Positions 11,161 to 21,128 of a stretch of DNA of 64,000 nt are shown piece by piece. The translations under genes were made by a program, and so were the position numbers. Source of the stretch: Hysterangium stoloniferum (Eukaryota > Basidiomycota > Agaricomycetes > Hysterangiales > Hysterangiaceae). A model generated the notes under the pieces. That model searched no databases. It worked only from the letters and a program-made list of their open reading frames with translations, and was not told the DNA's origin. Position 1 is the stretch's first letter, and each line of letters opens with the position of its first letter. The stretch lies in contig WHVD01000265.1 in assembly GCA_015178975.1 (NCBI GenBank), forward strand, positions 1-64,000, read 5' to 3'.

Positions 11161-13524
11161 CGTTTGGAAGATGAAAAATCATTTTGGTTTCAGTGTTGCA
11201 TTTTATACAGGTTCTGGAAAACGTTTGTTAGCGCCTCGCAAGATGATTAAGCCATAAATTATTATCCATAACTGGAAAAATCTCCGAATCCGACAACGTA
11301 AAAGAGCTTTAGTCGGTCCTCATATACCGGATTACGTCACATTAACGGTGTCAGAGACAGGTACATCCAGTCTCACTGCGTCGTCAGGTGGATCGCATAT
11401 AGCCGTATTTAATTTTAACAGCGGATTCTTTGACTCGTTCCCGGATCAGGGGCATTTAAGTTTTCCAGTGACTCCAGCCTCATCTATCGTAGAACCTGAA
11501 CTCCGAGAAGAACTTTATGGTTTGGTAATGGGAGAGCGTTAGCTCTGCCAGATACGCCTAGGAAGACTCGTCGCTCACCCAAGAAAGGCTGCCTCTAATT
11601 GCGGTGAGTCAACTTTACCCACCCCTAGGCAGTTGTTGATCCAATTTTTAAATCCGCCATGTATCGAGATGCAATCTGTTCCATGGCTCTTATATAATAT
11701 ATTTGACCGTTATCACCGTCATGATCGGTCAACCGTCACCGCGTCACCCTTGAATAACTTGAGTTACACTCTCTCATTCTAAATGGTTTTTTTGGGAAAA
11801 AATTATGTGAATCATGTTAAAACAGTTCTGCAGAGTATATATTCAGATTTTCATAGCCGTTGAGCAACTCAAGTTATTCAAGTGACAGGTGAGCGATTGT
11901 GACGGTGATATATGCCAAAAATTTCTTTTCATTTTTCTGTCAAGCGTACTATCTTTGAATTCACCTCCTGTGCCGTGCCAAGATCACGAGGCACCGCCGA
12001 TACGAAAGGAATGATCGCCGTAGTTCCCCAACCCCATGCCCCGAATGCTGTTTATCTTATCTAGCGCAGCTCTCTTGACAACAGGTCAAATGACGCCCTT
12101 GTTTTCTCCCCAACAAAATCCGATCAGGCTGGAACAACTCTAGCTACGGCTGATTTGTGAAGAATACCGATTGGGTCTCCGATGGTAAATCTTAGCGGCG
12201 GTTCACCCTGCTCCTTCTACTACATATTGTGAACCATGCTCAGTCCACTGACTGACACATTGATTAATACAAGTACTTCATTACAAGCTTATTAAACCTT
12301 TGTAGTTTGTGGATTTACATTAAGCCAACTCACTATCTTGAATATTTCTTGCCATCAAGATGAACTCAAACCTGAACTGTAACCTCGCTTCCGCCGGCTT
12401 GAGCACGGCCTGATCACTTTTTTTTTTTTTTTTTTGATATATTTGTATCCCGCTTCAAGCAACAATGGCTAACTGCGGCTAGGGGGTGAAAAGGCCCCCA
12501 GAGAAACTATGCTACGGTGGTACGAAGTTCCGAGTGAGCTACGTGCGTGGAAGGGATTTTAGTAAGCAAAGGGGGGGCATGTAGATATATATACATGGTA
12601 TAGAGCTGAGGCCTTAAGGCCTTGGGCCGAAGCCCCAAGAAAAGCCCGAGATCCTGCTAGCAGGCGTTGACAAGAGCTGCAGGCACACCGAAGTCTTGCA
12701 TTGCTAGTGCATAGGTGAATGCTGGAGTCGGGGGTGGGTAGGAAGGGTAGACCGCTGCCAGGCAGCAGTCATGGTTGGTAGGTGCCAGTGACGTTCCGCA
12801 GACGACACTGGTGCGCGGCTGAAGGCTGCCGACTTTGACAGAGCAGTGAATTCAAAGGCCCCCAAACCTGTTCACTGTCATCCGCCTCTCCGCCCCTCAC
12901 CACGAGCACTGGGGGCCCCAACCCCAGAGACAGGTGGTGGTCACGGAACAAGAGAGCCTTGGGCCTGATCACTTTCTGGTCGCGCAAAAGAGCGGTGGCG
13001 ACGCAATATATCTCTTTTGCTTACCCAGACTCACGAACGAACTATAAGAGATCCAACGATATAGTGGCTCTGGGTTCTAACCGGCTGTATCTAAATCTAT
13101 GCGAATGTATGTACTGTAGCTAGGCCCTCGATCCCAGATGCTTTCTCCTGCTAGAGACCATTTAGGGACGGTTTTCCATTTTCCTGATGCGGCTCATTCA
13201 GGATCTATCCTATCCTTCCCCATATTGGCAAGACAACAAAGTTCACAGTGCATCTATTGGAGAGGTTTAGTATATGTCGATTGAGCTGTAGCGTTCGATT
13301 TAGCGTAGAGTGCCAGAGTTTTCGGAGGAATAGCAGATATGCTGCTAGCATCATATCGGAGAGCCGAATTTGGACGGCTGCTCAAATAGGTAGAAGGTTA
13401 GTTGGCTATTCGCTTCCAGGCCAATCGTGGTCAGAAGACTGTATAGCACTCATAGTGCAATTCGGAGTCCCACATGTTAGCCATTTATTTACCTAAGTAA
13501 TCCTAGCCATCCTCCGACTAACTA
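11161..13524. other. Intergenic spacer between hydrolase copies B and C
   Basis: Holds the promoter side of copy B, with a segment near 11320-11410 resembling the repeats upstream of copy C, and the retroelement at 12421-12961. A short plus-strand frame at 11348-11542 (64 codons, Ser/Gly-rich) has no other support. Otherwise I see nothing assignable. Confidence 0.5.
12407..12975 (-). mobile_element. Poly(A)-tailed target-primed retroelement, long copy with target duplication
   Basis: On the minus strand the element is about 540 bp and ends in a run of about 15-18 A (the T-run starting near 12418). It is flanked by a 14-bp perfect duplication GGCCTGATCACTTT at 12407-12420 and 12962-12975. Its 3' end, about 150 bp, is repeated with a different target duplication at 19302-19457. 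Poly(A) plus variable-length duplications means target-primed insertion, as for SINEs or LINEs. A TAGCTCACTCGG stretch inside the 3' part resembles a tRNA A box, but no convincing B box follows. I find no reverse transcriptase, so it is non-autonomous. Confidence 0.82.
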
Positions 13525-14871
13525 TTATACCAGCTCCTGCCCCCGTCCCAACAACCATACAAGTCCTTCCTTAAATTCCCTGTCCTGCCTACGGGCAATC
13601 TCCAGTTCCGGTGCAAACACATGAAACCCATGGGGAACTCCAAGATATCTTTATTATTAATAAGATACCCCACGATGACGGACAACTATATTAAATGACT
13701 TACATGTCGACTTTGGTGCCACCCCGGCCTCACGAAGTAGCCTGTCATATAAGAAACTCTCATCCCGTAACGGGTCTATACCATTGATTTGGAAATAAGT
13801 CGGAGGGAGGCCGCCAAAAGGAGATGCGAGTATTGGTGACACTTCGGGGTTACTTGCATCGTGAAGTCCGTGGTATGCGTCTAAAATAAATGAAAAACAA
13901 AGACAAAAACAATATATCAAACACAGGTATTCACCCCAGCATTTACGCATTGCTGCGCTGGTCAAAATATCTGCGTTGGCGTTTTGGTCCATAGAAAGCA
14001 GTTCACCTTTGAATCTGTGATAGAAAGGTCTTTAAAAGTAGAAATATAAATATCTAGCATTTAAGAAATACCTATCGTGTTCAGATGGAGCAAGCAAAGC
14101 CGCTATCACAAGGGATACTCCTGTCACTTTGCCTGTCAGCTGGGGATCCTTCATTGCTCGATGCGCCATGGCAGCGGCGAGATTTCCTCCCGCAGAGATG
14201 CCGCCAATGATTAATCCTTTGCTGATATCGGCCGAGATAGTATTCATATTTTCCACAGCCTGCGAAACAAGTGAGGGGAAGCATTTGAAAAAAAGAAACG
14301 GTACACTATACCCATCTCAGTGAAGCGTAAGCATCGTCGAGAGGTATCGGATAGGGATTCTCGGGGGCCTTTCGGTAGTCGGCACAAACACACGACACTC
14401 GTAACTCTACTGCAATGCTTCGTAAGAGCCTGTCGCTGTCATCAATCTCTCCACCGCACCATCCTGAGAGGAGTCAATCGACTTTTCTCTGAGAGATAAT
14501 TGGACACAAACCACCGCCGTACACCCATACGAGAATGGGATATTTCGTTGACTCGTCTTCTTGGAGTTCTCGGTTTGGCGTTGGAACGTAGGTTCGAAGT
14601 GCATTTGCGTCGTTAGTCACGGGGAGCATCGTCTCCGCAATGCTCAGTCCTTTAGGTTCAGCTTCTGTTAAGGAGATAAATGCGGGAGTATACAAAACGT
14701 TGCAAGTACGACTTAAAATTTTAACTTACGTGTTGGACTACAGGCAGACAATGCCTTCTGTTCTATCAATTGCCTCATAGCCACCAAATTGGTGAAATCT
14801 AGGTCGCGGATATGGGGTGATACTGTGAGCCATTCATGGTCTGGATTGGCGAGATGGAGATATTGTGCCAT
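13525..14871 (-). pseudogene. Alpha/beta-hydrolase copy C, frameshifted before the catalytic His
   Basis: Homologous exons can be laid out from 14871 to 13525 with the same introns as copies A and B. The start, YGGGWCGG, the nucleophile elbow GGISAGGN and the acid motif DPLRDE are intact. Exon 6 (13880-13704) is 177 nt instead of 178: one base is missing in the stretch encoding GVATKVD in A. Splicing then puts exon 7, which holds VPHGF with the catalytic His, out of frame. Unspliced reading also stops soon after. Unless an alternative splice site restores the frame, the product lacks its catalytic His. Exon 7 itself still has an intact frame, so the loss is recent or is a sequence error. Confidence 0.85.
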
Positions 14872-15217
14872 CGTTTGTGAAGATTAACGAGTGTTAATAG
14901 TTCTTGTTCGTTCTATTGTTCTTTACGCTAATTCTCGTATATATATATTGTACAGGTGGATAGAGTTTATTAAGTGGATCGATACATCATAAGCCACATC
15001 ATAAGCCGCATCACATATCGTATCATATGCGCGGCTCCACTCATTCCAGTGCCTATACCTTCAATGCTCGTATCTCAATAGTTTGGAAGAAGGTAAAAAA
15101 TCATCTTGGTTTTTTTTCTGTGTGGTATTTTTATAAAGTCTAACTGAGTCATGGCAAACATGAGCTATAAATAATTGTCCATAACTGGAAAATCACCCAC
15201 TGAGTCCCTTTGTTGCA

Positions 15218-15495
15218 ATTATATCGGATTAACTGGAGTACACAGTAACCGGTCAGCGGATCATATACATCCGTACTCAATTCTAACTTTCCGCCTTTGT
15301 TGGAATTAGAGAATATTTGCAACTAATGAAATATTAGCAAATTGAATTGGTTCCTTATATTCATATCAGGAACCAAGTCAGTTTGCTAATATATATTAGT
15401 TGCAAATACTCTCTAATAATTATATCGGATTATGTCACATTAACACAGTAACCGGTCGGCGGATCATATACAGCCGTACCCAATTCTAATTTCCG
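15218..15495 (+). repeat. Direct repeat pair (about 80 bp) flanking a hairpin element upstream of copy C
   Basis: ATTATATCGGATTA followed by ACACAGTAACCGGTC, GCGGATCATATACA and CCGTAC(T/C)CAATTCTAA occurs at 15218-15298 and again at 15418-15495, with small changes. A related version lies near 11320-11400 upstream of copy B. This looks like duplicated promoter-proximal DNA of the hydrolase unit. Confidence 0.75.
15306..15416. mobile_element. 111-bp near-palindromic hairpin element (MITE-like)
   Basis: The left arm TTAGAGAATATTTGCAACTA and the right arm TAGTTGCAAATACTCTCTAA are inverted repeats that continue inward to AATTGGTTCCT / AGGAACCAAGT, leaving only about 12 bp between the arms. The whole piece would fold into one long hairpin. 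It sits exactly between the two direct repeats of 15218-15495. Confidence 0.75.
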
Positions 15496-15684
15496 TAACG
15501 CTGTTTTTAGTCCTTAATCTCAGGCTAATGCGCTGAAGGCGAGTTTGACTCCTCAGTGAATCCTTTCTCGGATCGGATCAGGGTTTAAGATTTTCAGTGA
15601 TTGATGTTTATGACAACCCCGTTCACCGGTACACACAAAGCGATTCTGTCTCTTCACGGATTCAGGGAAGATCTACATACTATT

Positions 15685-15750
15685 GGTCGCCTTTGGGGTA
15701 CCACACGAAAATTCGAAACGATACAGAGAAGATTAGCATGGCACCTGGTG
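15685..15750 (+). pseudogene. Second U6 snRNA-derived fragment
   Basis: GATACAGAGAAGATTAGCAT and flanking bases match the core of U6, here with an intact ACAGAGA box, but the match ends after GGCACCTG and the 5' domain is diverged. The upstream sequence (a CACGGATTC block and a GGTC...GGGGTACCA block) parallels that of the U6-like sequence at 7853. Both are therefore copies of one duplicated locus behind the hydrolase genes. Confidence 0.7.
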
Positions 15751-15895
15751 GGTTGTAGGCAGGTGTTACATAAGAAACATGGTTGGAAAGTAACATTATG
15801 ACCTAGAACGAGCTTCAGTGGCTTGCCGTCCCATATCTACCTGTTTAGCCACTACGTTAACGAATGAAACTTTCTGACGCACCTCGCCTATCAAT

Positions 15896-16690
15896 TCAAG
15901 ACTTACTTACACCGGTGAGGCTCTTTCTTGTTTTAGAAGATGGGGATGGCTTGTGAGTATCCTTGTAAAAGGAACTAAATAAAAGGAGACATATGGTAGC
16001 AAGCATGCAACCAGAAAGCAACCCTAGACCTGTCTCAGATCTAGAGCATTCTGTTGGTGCGGGAAGGCTGGGGAAATAGTTCGATGCGAAGTATGTATAA
16101 GCTGATCGGAGACAAGTAAATATTTCAGTTCCCACATCAGGGATTTGGGAAGGTCTACACCCATTATGTAGACTCCCTAGATCTATAGTAAGCTTTTATA
16201 CCGACTAGTAAATAAGGATCTTGCGAAAGTAGCGTGTCTAGCCGAGCTAGCTAGCTCTCCTAATGGTCTGGGATGCCAGTTAGTAACCCCAGTCATCGCA
16301 ACAGGATCATAGAAGAGTACCCAAGTCAAAGTATCAGCATTACATATGGCATAAAAGAAACCTTCCCTGAAAAGTATTGGGGCAATTTCTTTGGCAAATA
16401 GCGCCAAAAACTACCAACACATTGTGAGTTTTGGCAAGGCCATTCAATTCGAAAGCCTTGTGAGGCAGTCTCAAAACGAAACTCAGATAACCTATCAGTG
16501 TAGCAAGGATGGTCGGCCAAGTGGATAGTAGGCTGCGGCCAGCTTCCCAGGTTTGAATAAATGATGGCAGGCGTCGAAGGACAAGATCTTGATACGATGC
16601 AGATAATCGTTTAAGAGAATGGTGGAGAAAGTCATGGTATCCCACTGAGAAAACAGTGCAAGGATTTGGTTTGGTAAGAGGTATCACCTT
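15896..16690 (-). CDS. Unassigned coding-like region (possibly a membrane protein gene or remnant)
   Basis: Several minus-strand open frames follow one another (16687-16340, 16407-16183, 16135-15896) and could be exons of one gene. They contain a stretch like STWPTILATLIGYLSFVLRL and another like GLLSGCMLATICLLLFSSFY, both plausible membrane segments. I cannot establish splice sites that join them in frame and recognise no family. A 120-bp dispersed repeat (16143-16265) lies between two of the frames, so this may be a disrupted gene. Confidence 0.3.
16143..16265 (+). repeat. Dispersed repeat shared with 47105-47245
   Basis: GTCTACACCCATTATGTAGA, then CTCCCTAG, TTTTATACCGACTA, AAATA-GGATCT-GCGAAAGTAG and GTGTCTAGCCGAGCTAG are shared in order and orientation with 47.1 kb. 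The other copy carries an extra CCTAGCCTCC repeat. The nature of the element is unknown. Confidence 0.75.
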
Positions 16691-17551
16691 GCCCTGACTG
16701 CTCCCAGCTAATAATTAAGACAGGCTCGGGACTTAAGAAAGAAAAGATCATGCTATCCTATCCTCAGAATTCCTTGAAGATGTCACCAATCCATCCATGC
16801 CCTGGTCCAACTCTAACTGAGATGCCAAATTGACATGATCTGGTCCTCCACACAGCAGCCTGAGTGCGTTTATTCACACCATGTTATAACTTCGACTGGA
16901 CTTGAATATGACTCGGAATTTAGAACATTAATGTCTGCAGGACCTGCGATCGTATCGTTTAAACTTGGCGATATTGCTTGTCACAAAACAAAATACGGGC
17001 ATCTTTTGATCCAGACGCTAGAGATAAAGCATCTGTGTACGACTTGGACTGTGAGGGTTCTAGTGCCACTTTTTGTACACCAGCTGTCACCTACATGAAA
17101 CTCAGTATTCCTTTTGATAAGGGACACTAGTACTAGTTGTGCAACATACCATATACGCGACAAAGGCAGAACTGTTAGCATAAATATGTCAAAAAGAAGA
17201 GGGCAAAAATGATATCCGTTATATCCAAGAATTTCAGTACACAGCAGTCATATCAAATAAGAGCCTGCCTCATCTTTGTCATTGGCTCAGTAACTCCCGG
17301 AGGAAAGCGCCATTTTTGCAGAGGGCTAGATGTAGCCTCCAAGGCGTTTTGGATGTTATATTATGTTGATTAGAAGGAAAGGGGTCTCCGAGTTTTTCGA
17401 GAGGACCTGAAGGACCGTAAATGCTCAACCTAGTTAGTGACGCAATTAACACAATTTTTGTATCTCCCAAGGCTGATCTTGAGATTGACAAAGAAATAAA
17501 CGGTCGACTCAGAAAGAAATAATGAAAAGATCGTTTATTATTACGGATAAA
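16691..17551. other. Intergenic, no feature recognised
   Basis: No coding frame with plausible exon structure and no repeat ends are visible. It contains the 3' flank of the gene at 17552-19168. Confidence 0.5.
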
Positions 17552-19168
17552 TCATCTTCCTCTGCGCATTGTCCGTCCTCGACTTGCCCGTATGCTCGGA
17601 CCAGGTAAGGGAACATTGTTCTCCTTACCCTCCGTAACAACAGACAGTCGCATATCATTCGTACGCTTCCAAGGCTGATAGCTTTGGTTCCCCCGCAACA
17701 CCCCCTTTGAAAAAGCATCGATTCCCGCCACGATATGTTCACGGAATGTGGTGGATGTCCAGATATCGATATTGCGAAGGAGGAAATACACCTGGAGGAT
17801 GTCACTTGGACGGTCGAGATTCCATTCATGGAATATCGGGCCTAGGTCTCCGGATGTCCCGGGATATGGTGCGGAGAATACTGTCTGAGAAGTGTATGAA
17901 TAAGAGCAGGAGCAAGAGTAAAAGGGGTGAAGACAAGGTCCCCAAGATACATACCGGACAATGTCTCTCATCGGCGGTGCACCAATCAACATGCGCCTGC
18001 ACCGTGCCATCAGCCCATATCAATCCAAACACGCATGACGATATCCGCAGTGAATACAGCATCCTCGCTGCCGCCGCAGTAGACATTCGATTCTGGCGGT
18101 ACGCATGATCGAGCTGCTCATAAGCCGGTTTCTTGTCTTCCCAGAAGCTGCTTGCGAATTCGAATGACGCTGTGGCAGGCGGTTGTGTGCACGGCGTGCT
18201 TTGAAAACGGAAGGAATGCTCAAGGCGGGTTCGAGAGTATTTTGCGATTTCAGGGTGGGCGTTGAGAGTTTTGTAGGGAGATTTGAGTGAGTGAGAGAGA
18301 TAGCGGATGGTGGAAGACTTGATGAATACCCCGCAGTCTGGGATGGCGCTCTTGGGGTGTAGGATACGTTGAGCCTCGCCTGAAGGCCGTTCGTGGGGTT
18401 CTGGAAGAGATATGGGACATTGATACCTGACTTTGAGTTGAGAAAAATGGTTCAGGACAAAATGCCAAGAAAATACATACCGATACGTCGAGCGCCGAAT
18501 GGCAGGACTTCGGAAAAGATTGTACACATTCGCTGCATAATCTGCCTCTGACCATCTTTCCCCTGACTGCCGCATGCTTCGAAGCCGGTGCCATGCCAGT
18601 CGAACAGTCGTCAACTCTTCAAATAATTCCTGGGTTTCCAGGGTGTCGTAAGTAATCAAACTTGAGAATAGCTCAGGGCAAAATGTTCGAGCACTCTGTA
18701 AGAACTCCATGAGTGGTGGAGATAGTGCCTTAAAATTTTGTGAATTAGGTGAATTCTACCCAGAGTCAGAATTAAATGTAGGTATAAACAAGGCCAGAAG
18801 AGTAAGCCCCACATCGTCAAGCCAAGCAGCAGGTATTCGTGCAGATAAATTAAAAACATCCGTTACATCCGCCGCCAACTCCTCAGGCAGATCCGAGAAC
18901 GCAACCTGCTCGCAAGCCTGATGAGCTGCCCATGTCTCGAAGTGCTTCACGTTCCTAGCAACTCTGTATTTAATACATAAGTATCGCGTTTCTGCGCGGA
19001 GAGATAAAAGCATACTGACTCAGACGCTGACATACATCTGCTCGATCCTGCCGTAGCCTGTGTAATTGTAACAGACTCACAACCAGGAGAGGAGCCTCTA
19101 AATGACACCTTCTTGGGCTTGCGGGATCGGGGTGAAGCTGGAGAGGGTGGCAAATAGGGATGAGCCAT
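17552..19168 (-). CDS. Unknown fungal protein, member of a divergent head-to-head paralogue pair
   Basis: I infer five exons: an N-terminal exon from 19168 (Pro/Ser/Lys-rich, low complexity), an exon with HFETWAAHQACEQVAFSDLP, an exon from about 18727 with LMEFLQSARTFCPELFSSL, an exon with ARMLYSLRISSCVFGLIWAD followed by a VQAHVDW motif, and a last exon with FHEWNLDRPSDILQVYFLLR and a basic C-terminus. Introns have GTATGT or GTCAGT donors and are about 50-60 bp. The product is roughly 450 residues with no signal peptide or membrane segment. Three blocks line up with the gene at 19567-20963 on the opposite strand, so the pair descends from one gene. A decayed copy lies at 9080-9580. I do not recognise the domain and assign no function. 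Confidence 0.72.
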
Positions 19169-19278
19169 AGGTTAGAAAGAGGAGCAGAGGCACTGCCTTC
19201 ACCGCCATCTCAGTAATGCTGAATAGAAGCCTTGCAGCGTGGGAACTCTGTTACGCGTAGAGAGCACGTGTTCAACGC

Positions 19279-19480
19279 GTCCCACATCACGTGACTTGTT
19301 CTTTTTTTTTTTTTTTTTTTGTTATATTTGTATCCCGCTTCAAGCAACAATGGCTAACTGCGGCTAGGGGGTGGAAAGGCCCCCAGAGAAACTATGCTAC
19401 GGTGGTACGAAGTTCCGAGTGAGCTACGTGTGCGGAAGGGATTTTAGTAAGCAAAGGGTCCCACATCACGTGACTTGTTC
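19279..19480 (-). mobile_element. 5'-truncated copy of the poly(A)-tailed retroelement, with 23-bp target duplication
   Basis: About 156 bp (19302-19457) match the 3' end of the element at 12421-12961. The poly(A) tail appears as a T-run from 19302. The flanking 23-bp sequence beginning GTCCCACATCACGTG at 19279-19301 is repeated exactly at 19458-19480. A truncated 5' end with a perfect long duplication shows recent target-primed insertion. It lies in the 400-bp space between two divergent genes and so may have moved promoter elements apart. Confidence 0.88.
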
Positions 19481-19566
19481 GTACTTCACGCAACAACTCA
19501 AGCATATCCTCCGACTCAGAATCACCTCTCAGAAGGCTTACCCCAAATCCTCCGTTCAAATCCGAT

Positions 19567-20963
19567 ATGTTACAGCTATCCCAGTCTTCGACATATAGCA
19601 GCTCAGAGTATGAGAGTGCACCTACTTCAGATTACGACAATTTGCCATCGGACGAATCCTTATTTGATAAAACTGAGCTTTCAGCCACCCAGTATGTAGA
19701 TGTTGAAGGGTTTATAATCAGCGACTGATGGTATTGGGTTTTCAGATTAGCTGAAAGCACAGAGCATTTTGCGATATGGGAATTGCTTCATGGGTGTCAA
19801 GAGGCTGCCTTTGAGGACATACCTTTGAAGTACAAAGATTGTCTCGCCGTTTTCGATGTGAATATGGAGTCATATCTTGCGGATGAGGTTTACCTGGTGG
19901 GATCATCACGCGTTGTTAAAAGCTGCCTACTGACGTGACGCAGGGTGCCTCCCAATACGACGGTTTATTTGCACTTGCTGGAGCGGTGAAGACGAGGTAT
20001 GTTGTGATAATATAATACAGCGCACTCGCCTTGCTTTAATTAATTGATCGCCTGTCACCATAGTGATCCCTGGTCGCTATCTGCGCCGATTTATGATTTA
20101 TCTATCGAAGATGCCATGTCGCCATTAAATATGCAGGTTCTAGCTGTGTCCCAAGTGCAGCCGACTGCTGCATGCTTTATTCCCCTGGATAAAGGACACA
20201 ATCAGCATAAAAGGGTAGACAGCGCAGGCCTGCCAGTCGATTCGAACATATACTATGAAAATGCCAGTCCCCTTGTTCATCCAAAACGACCTGCGATCGC
20301 TAGTGCCGTCTTTCTCTCAGCGGATATCATTGGTCATGACAAACCATCTTTCAACATTATGTGGAGATATAATAGACTCGCGACGACGTCATTGATGCGA
20401 GAGGCGTGTTCACTGGGGATTGATGTCCCTATATTGGGCATATTACTTCGAGACAATTTGGTTGCGATTCATATTGATTGGTACGAAGAAAAAACTGAAG
20501 ACATTGTAAGTTCAAGTAACATTCCCTTGTTGTGTTATTGATTCCATCTCAGCAGTTCAACTCGGCCTTCATACCTAGCCAACCTGAAGAAATGGACATT
20601 CGAACTTGGGACTTGAGTCAACCACAGGAGGCCCGCGCGTTTGCTTCGATCCTTTCGAATTTACGACAGTACACATGGGGTACCTTTGCGACAACTGTCA
20701 ACAACAGCGTCCGTTCCTGCTCTCTATCCTTCAAACCTTGGAAATGGAACAGTTCGGTATTGCGGCCTTTGGCATCATCCATGCATCTGGATCCATACTC
20801 GGAAACGGGAAGTAAGGATAAGGTGGTGGATTGGATGAACAGGCTGCCAGAGTTGTCTTGTAACAGTGAGACGGTTTGGGTGAAGCAGAAGTTGGTGGGA
20901 TGGGAAATTGGACTGGACACAAATATCCTGTCACCTCCATCGACGCCGCCTGGTGACAACTAA
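19567..20963 (+). CDS. Unknown fungal protein, paralogue of the gene at 17552-19168
   Basis: The start ATG at 19567 opens a Ser/Asp-rich N-terminal exon. Exons then carry HFAIWELLHGCQEAAFEDIP, YDGLFALAGAVKTR, a long exon ending with VPILGILLRDNLVAIHIDWY, and a last exon with MDIRTWDLSQPQEARAFASI, stopping at 20961-20963. Splice phases work out at three junctions checked (CA|A, AG|T and the exon after GTAAGT). The blocks HF-IW, the G-(I/L)-DW strand and the WDL/WNL-R-P motif align with the divergent neighbour, giving a weakly conserved family of about 400-450 residues. No known domain is recognised. Its promoter side faces the neighbour's and contains the retroelement at 19302-19457. Confidence 0.72.
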
Positions 20964-21128
20964 ATATTATTGTTATTGTTATTTCAATCATTTGAACTAT
21001 ATATTGCCATCATCGTGAGAGAGAGACCTTGGACAAGCTTACTTAAGCCACAGCGAAGTCGTTACTACCATCTAACGCCTCAGTTTTATTTTCATACCTC
21101 TTCCCTTTCACTTTGACGAACGCTTATA

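Noticed and set aside
12769..12987. 72-codon minus-strand frame
   Set aside because: It runs across the retroelement boundary and its target duplication and has no motif; it is a chance frame.
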